Of a DNA stretch of 64,000 bases, positions 16,605 to 25,238 are shown piece after piece (the first letter of the stretch is position 1; each line of letters opens with the position of its first letter). The notes below the pieces were generated by a model. It had not been told where the DNA came from. It saw nothing but the letters and a program-made list of their open reading frames with translations, and did not search any database. The DNA is from Bog-1198 sp963727045. Lineage in GTDB: Bacteria > Pseudomonadota > Gammaproteobacteria > Steroidobacterales > Steroidobacteraceae. The stretch spans positions 868,001 through 932,000 of the forward strand of contig CAVSES010000001.1 in the NCBI GenBank assembly GCA_963727045.1, in the 5' to 3' direction. A program made the position numbers and the translations under genes.

Positions 16605-19181
16605 GTGAAGCCGAACCATAAGCTCTCTTATGCTATTTGCTCGATCCTTGGACTGCACGGTGGGTCGGCCGCGCTCGCGGCGGAAACTTCCGGGGACAAC
16701 TCCGAGGGACTCTCTGAGATTGTCGTCACGGCCGAACGCCGCGTCGAGAACATCCAGAACGTGCCGATCCAGATCCAGGCGCTGACCAGCGAAGCGATCG
16801 GCCAGTTGAACGTGCAGAACCTGGACGAATTCATCAGGTTCTTGCCCAACGTCACGCAGGCCACGAACGGCCCGTCGCAGGGCGATATTTTCATGCGCGG
16901 CCTCAGCGTGGGCGGCGGCGGCGGTCAGGGAGGCGGCACGACGGCGGCATTCCCGGCGGTCGCGATCTACCTCGACGAGCAGTCGGGGCAATTGCCGGGC
17001 CGCAATATGGACGTCTACGCGGCCGACCTCGAGCGAATCGAGGTGCTCGAGGGTCCGCAGGGCACGCTGTTCGGCGGCGGCGCGCTGAGCGGCGTGCTCC
17101 GCTACATCACGAACAAGCCAAAACTGAATGTGACTGAAGGAAGCTTCGAAGCGGGATATGGAATCACGGCCCACGGCGATCCGAACACCAATCTCACCGC
17201 GGTGATCAACCTCCCGCTCATCGCCGACACCCTGGCGGTGCGTGGCGTCATCTACAACGACCGCCAGGGCGGCTACATCAACAACGTCGCGAGCACCTTC
17301 ACGCGGTCGTCCACCGACCTTGGCATTGCACGATACAACAGCGGAGTCGTGCCCACCGACAGCGTGTCGATCAACAACAACAGTCTGGTCGGCAACGCGA
17401 TCAACCCGCTGACGTACACCGGGTTTCGCGTCGAAGCACTGTATAAGATCAACGACGACTGGGATGCATTGCTGACCCAGTCGTATCAGAACATGGACTC
17501 ACAGGGCGTCTTCTATCAGATGCCCTTCGGCACCGAGGGAGCCTCGCTCACTGCGAACGCCGTGCCCGTGGGAGGTCAGCCGCTCGCGCCCTTGTCGGTG
17601 ACGTTGTTCAATCCCTCGTTCGACAAGGACAAGTTCGAAAACACCGCCTTGGTGGTCAACGGGAAAATCGGCGGCATGAAGCTCGTCTACAGCGGCGCCT
17701 ATCTGGTGCGCACCGTCGACCAGGTGCAGGACTACACGAATTACGCGCGCGGCGTGTTCGGCTACTACTATCAATGCGCGGGATACTCATCGAATCCGTC
17801 GGACGGCAAATGCTACACGCCGAGCACGACCTGGCGGGAACACGAGCGAAACACGCACCAGAGCCAGGAGCTGCGCCTCAGCTCGCCGGATGACAAGCGC
17901 CTGCGAGGCAGCGTGGGCGTGTACTGGGAAGATTACAAGATCGTCGACCAAACGCAGTGGTCGTACGTGACGGTTCCGACCTGCTCGCCCACCGGGCTGA
18001 ACGTCGATTGCTACCTGCCCATCCAACCGTGGCCAGGTTCGCCGCCGTTCACCCCGAGCCCTCCCACGGGATTCTTCGACGATTTCGAGCGTGGCTACAA
18101 ACAGTTGGCGGAGTTCGCATCGCTCGATATCGACCTGATCCCGAAGACGCTGACGCTCACGGGCGGCATCCGCCACTTCAAGTACGACGACAAGGAGACC
18201 GGCGGCGACGTCGGCAGCTTCTACTGCAAGCAATTCGCACCGACGACTTACTTCGGGCCGTGCCTCAGCCCCTACGGAACCAACGTCAGCATTCGCGCCC
18301 CGAATCGTTCGACTCCGTCGGGCAACAGGGCCCGCGCGAACTTGAGCTGGCACGTCACGGATCATGACCTCTTGTATTACACCTGGTCTCAGGGCTTCCG
18401 GGCGGGCGCATTCAACCGCACGACATCCTGCCATCTGCCGGGCGCCGGCGGGATCGACCAGTTTTGCGTCCCTGCCTTCACCGTGCCGGACAACGTGACC
18501 AACAATGAGGTGGGCTGGAAGACCGAATGGTTCGATCGCCGCGTTCAGTTCAACGGCGCGATCTATCAGGAAATCTGGAGCAATGCCCAGACCGGGTTCT
18601 TCGACCCCCAGGGCGGCCTCGGCAACCTGGCCTTCGCCACGAACGGACCCAGCTACCGCGTCCGGGGTTTTGAACCCTCGATCCTGGCGCGCGTGACTCA
18701 CGGCTTGACGATTCAGGTGTCGGCGGCCTGGAACAGCAGTTCGCAAACGAACTCGCCCTACCTCGTCAACAACAATCCCGCAAGTCCGGGCTACGGGCAA
18801 AACATCACCTCGATTCCGAACCCGTACGGGCCCCTCGGAAGCCCGACGTCCTACTCACCGGCGTTCAATATCAGCGGGCACGCACGGTACGAATGGAATT
18901 TCGGCGACTACAACGCATTCATGCAGGTCACCGGCCAGCATCAGACGCACATGATCACGGCGACCGGCTACGTGCCGGCCTTCGACATGCCGGCGTTTGC
19001 GACCTACGGAGCCTCGGCCGGCGTGGCGAAGGGAGCATGGGCGGCGGAAGTTTTCGGCCAGAACCTGACGAATGTAAACTCCAGTCTGTCGACAAACAGC
19101 GGACAGTTCATTCTGGCGGAGGTGCCGCAGCGGCCGCGTGTGCTTGGGCTCAAGGTCAGTTACAAATTCGCGGGGACCTAG
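16605..19181 (+). CDS. TonB-dependent outer-membrane receptor (paralogue A)
   Basis: An 858-residue receptor. I chose the GTG at 16605, preceded by AGGGAGAA, because it gives a leader (HKLSYAICSILGL) matching paralogue B; the frame also runs back to 16515. After the leader comes a TonB-box-like SEIVVTAERR, then a plug domain (VQNLDEF, IFMRGLSVGG, DLERIEVLEGPQGTLFG) and a long beta-barrel ending in an aromatic-containing strand (VSYKFAGT). It imports an unknown substrate. It closely resembles the 25239-27959 receptor over plug and early barrel. The Steroidobacter/Sphingomonas-type plug motifs are common for lipophilic or aromatic substrates, so substrate cannot be assigned. Confidence 0.9.
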   Translation: MKPNHKLSYAICSILGLHGGSAALAAETSGDNSEGLSEIVVTAERRVENIQNVPIQIQALTSEAIGQLNVQNLDEFIRFLPNVTQATNGPSQGDIFMRGLSVGGGGGQGGGTTAAFPAVAIYLDEQSGQLPGRNMDVYAADLERIEVLEGPQGTLFGGGALSGVLRYITNKPKLNVTEGSFEAGYGITAHGDPNTNLTAVINLPLIADTLAVRGVIYNDRQGGYINNVASTFTRSSTDLGIARYNSGVVPTDSVSINNNSLVGNAINPLTYTGFRVEALYKINDDWDALLTQSYQNMDSQGVFYQMPFGTEGASLTANAVPVGGQPLAPLSVTLFNPSFDKDKFENTALVVNGKIGGMKLVYSGAYLVRTVDQVQDYTNYARGVFGYYYQCAGYSSNPSDGKCYTPSTTWREHERNTHQSQELRLSSPDDKRLRGSVGVYWEDYKIVDQTQWSYVTVPTCSPTGLNVDCYLPIQPWPGSPPFTPSPPTGFFDDFERGYKQLAEFASLDIDLIPKTLTLTGGIRHFKYDDKETGGDVGSFYCKQFAPTTYFGPCLSPYGTNVSIRAPNRSTPSGNRARANLSWHVTDHDLLYYTWSQGFRAGAFNRTTSCHLPGAGGIDQFCVPAFTVPDNVTNNEVGWKTEWFDRRVQFNGAIYQEIWSNAQTGFFDPQGGLGNLAFATNGPSYRVRGFEPSILARVTHGLTIQVSAAWNSSSQTNSPYLVNNNPASPGYGQNITSIPNPYGPLGSPTSYSPAFNISGHARYEWNFGDYNAFMQVTGQHQTHMITATGYVPAFDMPAFATYGASAGVAKGAWAAEVFGQNLTNVNSSLSTNSGQFILAEVPQRPRVLGLKVSYKFAGT

Positions 19182-19216
19182 ACAGCCGCTGATCCCCAAC
19201 CTCCCCCGATCAGGGT

Positions 19217-19284
19217 GCGACGTTTAAAAGGGCGCGACGTTTAAAAGGGCGCGACGTTTAAAAAGGCGCGACGTTTAAAAAGGC
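19217..19284. repeat. Four tandem copies of a 17-bp unit between convergent genes
   Basis: Units at 19217, 19234, 19251 and 19268 follow the pattern gcgacgtttaaaagggc. Copies 1-2 have AAAAGGG and copies 3-4 have AAAAAGG. The last unit contains the stop codon of the minus-strand serine hydrolase (19275-19277). Each unit, read on the minus strand, repeats the same APF-stop coding end. Confidence 0.95.
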
Positions 19285-21086
19285 GCGAGACGCTCGACTG
19301 CGCGGATCGTCACCGGGCCTTCGTCGGAGCGCGTCTTTTCAGGACCGAGCACCTCGGCCGACGCCTTCGCCATGACGATGGAGACCATGCGGTTCGGGTA
19401 CAGGATGACTTCGTTGTCACCGGAGCCATGCATGCTGGGCAGATACTCCACGTCCCCGTTCGCATTGACGTAGCGGAGGAAATGAAAGCCCATCTTATAG
19501 AGTCCGTCCTCGCTCGCACCGGCAAGGGGCGCCGCGACGGGTCCGAGCGCTGCGTCGGCATTCTTGACGATCGCGTTGCGCGCCGCCAGCAGATCCGTCG
19601 TGAGGTCCCGATTCAGGATCTGCGCGCCGCCATGGGCGCCTCGCGCTTGGTAGAGCAGGGCAATTTTCGCTAGATCATCGAGTGTCGGGTAGTAGCCGGC
19701 ATTGCACCAGATGAGCCCCTCCCGGCCCGCGGCTTCGCGCGTTCTGACGGTCGGCACCTCATGGATGCCGATCGGAGTGAACACCTCCGTCTGCAACATC
19801 CTTCCGATATCGGCTTGAGGCCCTCTGACCGATTTGAGAAAAGCATCGATGGCGGCGCCCAAAATGTAGTAGTCCTGGTCGCGATAACGCATCACCGTGC
19901 CCGGTTCCCAGGGATAGGGGTGCAGCGTCGCGGCAATCTGCCGGATCTTGTCGGCGTGAGAAGGGGCCGTATACCACGCGTCGTAGTCCCCGCCCAGATA
20001 TCCGTCGAAAATATCGTTCGGGTGCGTCTTGGTGCTGCCCGTGCCGCCGTAACCCGTGGCCATGTTCGCCGCGTCGATGAAGCGCACCCGGCGCCATTTC
20101 GAATCCAGGTTCGGCACGTAATCGCCGATCTTGAGGGTGAGCACCCACGGGCCATAGTCCTCGGCCAGGCGCAGCAGCGCGAGGGGCGCGAAGACGCTCT
20201 TCGTCACCGAGCGGACGCCGAAGCGCATTTCGAGCGGATAGGGGTAGGGACCGTAGGGTGTGACGGGATCTTGATAGTACAGCGTGCCGTCGCGCACCAG
20301 AGCGACCGCGACCTGCCACTTTGGATAAATGGGGCCGCCAAATCCATCGAGTGATTTCGCCGGTACGGTCTTGAGCAGTTCGCTCCACGGCTTTGCCGGC
20401 AGCCGGTCGGCGAGTTCGGTCCCCGCCTCTGTGCGTCGCGCCTGCAGCTTTGCGGAGTCCGCCGCGCTGAACTCGGCCGCCGCAAAGCCCCAAGCCACGA
20501 AATACTGTTTGATCAGGTAGGGACCCGTTTGCTGCACGAACTGCAGCATCAGACCGGAGATCTGCCCCGGCCGGTACAAAAAGGTGGCGAGTCCCTGGTG
20601 GGCATGATTTTCGGTGTCATTGACCAGCATGATGGGGAACGCAGCGCGCGACCAATCGCCATCGCCTCTTTCGCGCCACACCCGGCCAAATTGCGGGATC
20701 ACCCGCCAGTAACTCGCGACGGATCCGGGGCTTGTTTCGCGCACCATCTCGCCCCGCTGCACGGGCACCAACACGTCGCCGATCGTGAAGAACTCCAGCT
20801 CAACGCCGGGAAAGATGCGCGCATCGCGCCCCTGAATCACAGGCTGCTGGAGCACCGGCAAAGTGCGCATCGGCGAGGCATGAACTTTGAGGATGCCCGT
20901 AAATGCGGGCGCCGGCAGCGCCCCTTCGGCGGGTATGAATGCCACATTCGGCACCGGTGCATCGAGGGCGCGGGCTGCTTGAAAGGCCTGCGCCGGCAGA
21001 TGCTCCGCGGGATCTGCGCGAGCGTCGCGGCAATTCAGCATCAGGCACACGGCGGCCGGCAGGACAAACACGGTTCTCAACCACAT
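19275..21086 (-). CDS. Secreted serine hydrolase of the beta-lactamase (class C / PBP-like) fold
   Basis: A 603-residue protein with a signal peptide (WLRTVFVLPAAVCLML, cleaved near ARA-DP). The ATG at 21086 has AGGGGA eight bases upstream and is preferred over the ATG at 21122. The first ~200 residues are of unknown function; the C-terminal half carries the SxxK nucleophile motif SVTKS, a YRDQDYY motif in the Tyr position and MHGSGDN near the end. Family members act as esterases, peptidases or beta-lactamases in the periplasm. It lies directly downstream of the two TPR-sulfotransferase genes on the same strand. Confidence 0.8.
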   Translation of the reverse strand: MWLRTVFVLPAAVCLMLNCRDARADPAEHLPAQAFQAARALDAPVPNVAFIPAEGALPAPAFTGILKVHASPMRTLPVLQQPVIQGRDARIFPGVELEFFTIGDVLVPVQRGEMVRETSPGSVASYWRVIPQFGRVWRERGDGDWSRAAFPIMLVNDTENHAHQGLATFLYRPGQISGLMLQFVQQTGPYLIKQYFVAWGFAAAEFSAADSAKLQARRTEAGTELADRLPAKPWSELLKTVPAKSLDGFGGPIYPKWQVAVALVRDGTLYYQDPVTPYGPYPYPLEMRFGVRSVTKSVFAPLALLRLAEDYGPWVLTLKIGDYVPNLDSKWRRVRFIDAANMATGYGGTGSTKTHPNDIFDGYLGGDYDAWYTAPSHADKIRQIAATLHPYPWEPGTVMRYRDQDYYILGAAIDAFLKSVRGPQADIGRMLQTEVFTPIGIHEVPTVRTREAAGREGLIWCNAGYYPTLDDLAKIALLYQARGAHGGAQILNRDLTTDLLAARNAIVKNADAALGPVAAPLAGASEDGLYKMGFHFLRYVNANGDVEYLPSMHGSGDNEVILYPNRMVSIVMAKASAEVLGPEKTRSDEGPVTIRAVERLAPF

Positions 21087-21122
21087 AACGCAAGCTCCCC
21101 TGAAAGGCGTGTATTCATCCAT

Positions 21123-23129
21123 CTACGCCGCCTCCAAGGCGGCCTTGAACTGCCCGAGCCACGGCTCGAAGTGCCGCCACTGATCGAGGCCATCCTTGAA
21201 GATCGGCAGCCGGACCTGCTCCGAGCTTGCGGTGTGCACGCTGCGCTGGGTCTTGTGGAACTGCACGCAATCCGGTTCGAACTCGAGCCCGCAGAAGTTC
21301 AGGATTCGCGCGACGCTTGCCTCGAGATCGTCGACCACCGTCTCATGATCGACGCGCAGAATCCTGCGGGGCAGCACCGCGTCCCAGTGCGCCATCAGAT
21401 CGACGTACATCCGGTAGTAGCGGGTGATGTCCTCCACGCCATAGGTGAACTGCTGGCCTGACGCGAACAGCTGCTTGAAATTGCTGAAGCAGCAGGCGAG
21501 TGCATCGCGGCGCGCATCGATGATCTTGGCGTTGGGCAGGATCAGGTGGATCAACCCCAAATGCCGGAAATTGTTCGGCATCTTGTCGACGAAGAAGGGC
21601 TTCGCGTGCGGCGGCCCCGAGCGATACACGAGCGTGTCGCTGAGATATTTCTCGCCCATGCGGGCGAATTCTTCAGCCGGCAGGGATTCGAGGATGGACG
21701 GATAGCGCGGCGCCGAGCCCGGCGTCTCGCGGCCTTGAAGTTCCTGCACGAGCCGCGGAATATCCGCGAGCTCCATGGTTCCCTCCACCTTCGAATGCGA
21801 CGCGAGAATCTGTTCGATCAGCGTGGAACCCGACCTCGGGAGCCCGACGATGAAGATGGGCGCCGCACCGCTGGCGCCGAACCCGCGGCGCGCGGCAAAG
21901 AATTCCGGAGTGCACAGGGTCTTCTGCAGATCCGCGGTACGCTCCAGCACCTCGGGTCGATAAAGACATTCACTCTTCTTGAGAGCGTTGCCCCGCTCGT
22001 AGTAGGCAAAAGACTCCGCGTACTCGGCGCGGTCCTCGAGCGCCTTGCCGATGGCGAAGCAGAAATTGTAGCGATCGGCCAGCGCGATCTTCCCGTTTGC
22101 CTCCTCCCTGCGCATATGCGCGATTTCAGCCTCGCTGAACCGGTAGGTCTTCAAGTTCGCCAAACTCCAGTATGCCTCGCCGAAGCTGGGGCGGACCGCC
22201 GCGGCGGCGCGATATGCGCCGATCGCCTCCTGGGTACGGCCGAGAGTCTTCAGGGAGTGGGCCTTCGAGAGGTGCAATTCGGGGTCGTTTGGAGTGCGGC
22301 GCAAAACCTCCTCGTACAGCGGCAAAGCCTGCAGGTGGTCGCCGAATCCCGTGCACACGGTCGCATACGTCGTTCGATACGCGAGATTCGCCGGATCGAT
22401 CTTCAAGAGCCTCTCGAGCTGGTCCCGTGCCTGCACATGCTTGTGCCGCTTGAGCAGAACGACGGCGTACTCGTAGCGGGCCACATGGTGATACGGCGCA
22501 ATATTGAGCAGATTCCCGAGCAGCAATTCGGCGTCATCCAGCACATCCATCTTTACGCCGATCTGTGCGAGCAGCCTCATTCCCTCGACGTGGTCTCCGT
22601 GCTTCAGCAAATACTGGCGGACCACATGTTCGGCGTGCTGTATCTCGCCGTCGGCGTACAGGCTGAATGCGGCCACGATGTCCTGCGGAAGCGCAGCGAG
22701 GTTTGCGGCCTGCGCGGCTGCATTGTCGGCGGCGTCGCGCCGGCCCAGCATGCCGTAGAGCAGCTGCAGTGAATTCCAACTGGCGGTGAGGGTTGAATTC
22801 AGGGAGACCGCGCGCTCAAACGCTTCGGCCGCGGGCCCGGCCGATCGCAACCCCACGTAGCAATGCCCCCGTTCCTGATGCAATCGCGCATAGTTTGGAT
22901 GATGCCGCTCCATGACGGCGAGCGTAGCGAGCGCATCGTGGATGCGGCCGAGATGGCGCTGACTGACCGCAGCCAGGTAAAGAACGTCCCGATTCTCGGG
23001 CACCGTGGCCAGCAGTCTCTCCGCTGCCGCGAGCGCCCCCGCGAACTGCCTGTGTTCGAGCATCTCCTGGATATGCCGGACTTCGTTTTCGATGGGCGAG
23101 GGAACGGCGGCGAGGGTGGCTGCCTGCAT
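21123..23129 (-). CDS. TPR-repeat sulfotransferase (copy 1)
   Basis: A 668-residue protein. Residues ~20-370 are tetratricopeptide repeats; the rest is a sulfotransferase domain with the PAPS-binding P-loop IVGLPRSGSTLIEQIL and an FVDKMPNNFRHLGLI block. I chose the ATG at 23129 by alignment with copy 2, which gives the same length for both. The start is eight bases after the copy 2 stop, and the serine hydrolase follows. Sulfate donor use (PAPS) is inferred from the P-loop. The acceptor, possibly a protein or envelope molecule, is unknown. TPR-sulfotransferases often neighbour TonB receptors in proteobacteria. Confidence 0.85.
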   Translation of the reverse strand: MQAATLAAVPSPIENEVRHIQEMLEHRQFAGALAAAERLLATVPENRDVLYLAAVSQRHLGRIHDALATLAVMERHHPNYARLHQERGHCYVGLRSAGPAAEAFERAVSLNSTLTASWNSLQLLYGMLGRRDAADNAAAQAANLAALPQDIVAAFSLYADGEIQHAEHVVRQYLLKHGDHVEGMRLLAQIGVKMDVLDDAELLLGNLLNIAPYHHVARYEYAVVLLKRHKHVQARDQLERLLKIDPANLAYRTTYATVCTGFGDHLQALPLYEEVLRRTPNDPELHLSKAHSLKTLGRTQEAIGAYRAAAAVRPSFGEAYWSLANLKTYRFSEAEIAHMRREEANGKIALADRYNFCFAIGKALEDRAEYAESFAYYERGNALKKSECLYRPEVLERTADLQKTLCTPEFFAARRGFGASGAAPIFIVGLPRSGSTLIEQILASHSKVEGTMELADIPRLVQELQGRETPGSAPRYPSILESLPAEEFARMGEKYLSDTLVYRSGPPHAKPFFVDKMPNNFRHLGLIHLILPNAKIIDARRDALACCFSNFKQLFASGQQFTYGVEDITRYYRMYVDLMAHWDAVLPRRILRVDHETVVDDLEASVARILNFCGLEFEPDCVQFHKTQRSVHTASSEQVRLPIFKDGLDQWRHFEPWLGQFKAALEAA

Positions 23130-23137
23130 CGCGGCGC

Positions 23138-25144
23138 CTAGCAAGCCGGGCCCAAGGCCGCCTTGAGAGGCGCCAGCCATGGCTCGAAATTCCGCCATTG
23201 ATCGACACCTTCCTTGAAAATCGGCCGCCGCACCTGCTCCGAGCTCGCGGTCCGGATGCTGCGTTCGGTCTTGTGGAATTCAACGCATCCGGGTTCGAAT
23301 TCAAGGCCGCAGAAATCGAGAATCCTGCGCACGTTCGCCTCCAGGTTGTCGACCACGTCTTCGTGCTCGACGCGCAATACCCGTCCGGGCAGCACCGAAT
23401 CCCAGTGAGCCATCAGCTCGAGGTAAGTCCGGTAATACCGGCCGATGTCCTCCAGCCCGTAGGTGAACTCCTGTCCCGAGGCGAAGAGCTGCTTGAAATT
23501 GCTGAAACAGCAGGCCATGGCGTTTCGCCGCGCATCGATGATCCTTGCGTTCGGCAGGATCAGGTGAATCAGCCCGAGATGCCTGAAGTTGTTCGGCATC
23601 TTGTCGATGAAGCGGGGCTTGCCCGTGCGGTACACCTGCGTGTCGCTCAGATACTTGCGGCCGAATCTTGAGAAATCCTCCGGCTTGAGCGCCTGCAGCA
23701 CCGCCGGATAGCGCGGGTTGTCGTTGTCGGACTCGCGTCCCTGGAGTTCCATCACCAGGCGCGGAATATCCGCCAGCTCCATCGTGCCTTCGACCTGTGA
23801 ATGGGAAGCCAGAATCTGCTCGAGCAGGGTCGAACCGGAACGGGGCAGGCCGACGATGAAGATCGGCTCGGCGCTGTCGCAGCCGACGCCGCGCCGCGCC
23901 GCAAAGAATTCCGCGGTGCAGACGGTCTTCTGAAGTCGTGTGTTGCGTTCGACGGATTCGGGCCGGTAGCGGCTCTCCGATTTCTTGAGCGCGTTGCCTC
24001 GCTCGTAATAGCGGAACGATTCCTCGAACCCCCCCAGATCCTCGAGCGCCTTGCCGAGTGCAAAGCAGAGATGATAGCGGTCGACCGCCGCGGTGGTCTC
24101 CGCGCTCTCCTCGGTGCGCATGCGAGCGATCTCGTCCGCCGTGAAACGATAGGTCTTGAGGTTGGCGAGGCTCCAATACGCGTCGCCGAAGCTTGGGAGG
24201 GCCGCGGCGGCGGCGCGGTATGATTCGATGGCTTCCTGCTGGCGGCCGAGAGCCTTGAGCGAGTGCGCGACGGACAAATGCAGCTCGTTGGTCGGGGCCG
24301 CCGGCGGCGCGTCGGCGATCAGGTCCCGGTAGAGCTGCAATGCACCCTCATGGTCGCCGAGGCCCACTTTCGCAGTGGCGTAAGTCGTCTTGTACGCACG
24401 GTTGTTCGGCTCGAGCTTCAGCAGCTTCTCGAGTTCGGCGATGCTTTCAACATGCTTGTGCCGCCGCAACAGCGCGATCGCATAGTCGTAGCGGGCCGCC
24501 CGGTAGTCCGGCGCCAACGCCAGCACCGCTTCGAGCAAAACGTCCGCATCGTCGAGCACATCGTGCGCAAGGCCGATGCGCGCCAGCAGCCGCATGGCCT
24601 CGACATGATTCCCGTGCTTCAAAAGATACGCCCGCACGATGGCTTCGGCGGGGACAAGATCGCCGTCGGCAAACATCGCGGTCGCCGTGACGATTTCAGG
24701 CGGCAATTTGGCGAGGGTGGCGACGTGCGCAGCAGCCGTTTCGGCGTTTTCAGGCTGGGCGGTCATACGGTAAAGCGATTGCAAGGCACGCCAGCTCGCC
24801 GGCAAGGCGGGATTGATGTTCACAGCCGCCAGGAATGCGTCGATGGCGCGCGGCGCATCGCGCAACGCGACATGACAATGTCCGCGTTCCTGGAACAGCC
24901 GGCTGAATTTCGGATGATGCCGTTCAAGGCGCTCCAGGGTGGCGAGCGCCTCGGGAATCCGGTTCAAATAGCGCTGGCTCACGGCAATCATATAGAGCAC
25001 GTCGCGGTTTTCCGGTACCCGGACGGCCAGCGATTCGGCGGCGCCGAGCGCGTCGCCGAACTGCTTCCGCTCCATGAGTTCGCGGATACGCAGGACCTCC
25101 GCTTCAACGGGAGGAAGGTCAGGAGTGAGGGCGGCTGCTTGCAT
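23138..25144 (-). CDS. TPR-repeat sulfotransferase (copy 2)
   Basis: A 668-residue tandem paralogue of the 21123-23129 product, with the same order: leader MQAAAL, TPR repeats to about residue 370, then the sulfotransferase domain (IVGLPRSGSTLLEQILASH, PRFIDKMPNNFRHLGL). It begins just nine bases downstream of an intrinsic terminator that follows the upstream receptor gene, so read-through or an internal promoter would be needed for expression. No strong Shine-Dalgarno sequence is seen. The two copies differ at many positions, including the loop before the FIDK block, so they are not a recent exact duplication. Confidence 0.85.
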   Translation of the reverse strand: MQAAALTPDLPPVEAEVLRIRELMERKQFGDALGAAESLAVRVPENRDVLYMIAVSQRYLNRIPEALATLERLERHHPKFSRLFQERGHCHVALRDAPRAIDAFLAAVNINPALPASWRALQSLYRMTAQPENAETAAAHVATLAKLPPEIVTATAMFADGDLVPAEAIVRAYLLKHGNHVEAMRLLARIGLAHDVLDDADVLLEAVLALAPDYRAARYDYAIALLRRHKHVESIAELEKLLKLEPNNRAYKTTYATAKVGLGDHEGALQLYRDLIADAPPAAPTNELHLSVAHSLKALGRQQEAIESYRAAAAALPSFGDAYWSLANLKTYRFTADEIARMRTEESAETTAAVDRYHLCFALGKALEDLGGFEESFRYYERGNALKKSESRYRPESVERNTRLQKTVCTAEFFAARRGVGCDSAEPIFIVGLPRSGSTLLEQILASHSQVEGTMELADIPRLVMELQGRESDNDNPRYPAVLQALKPEDFSRFGRKYLSDTQVYRTGKPRFIDKMPNNFRHLGLIHLILPNARIIDARRNAMACCFSNFKQLFASGQEFTYGLEDIGRYYRTYLELMAHWDSVLPGRVLRVEHEDVVDNLEANVRRILDFCGLEFEPGCVEFHKTERSIRTASSEQVRRPIFKEGVDQWRNFEPWLAPLKAALGPAC

Positions 25145-25152
25145 GGGTTCTT

Positions 25153-25180
25153 AAAAAAAAAGGCGGGCCACAAGCCCGCC
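25153..25180 (-). terminator. Intrinsic terminator between receptor B and TPR-sulfotransferase copy 2
   Basis: A perfect 7-bp GC stem (25162-25168 with 25174-25180) and five-base loop is followed on the minus strand by nine T residues (25161-25153). The T-run ends eight bases before the start codon at 25144. It is the clearest rho-independent terminator in the window. Confidence 0.9.
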
Positions 25181-25238
25181 TTTGATTCTACTGCGTCGGA
25201 CCCTCAAGGGCGACCGAGCATTCCGTGGTCGCGGTACC

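Noticed and set aside
19217..19284. CRISPR array
   Set aside because: Four directly abutting 17-bp units without spacers are a simple tandem repeat.
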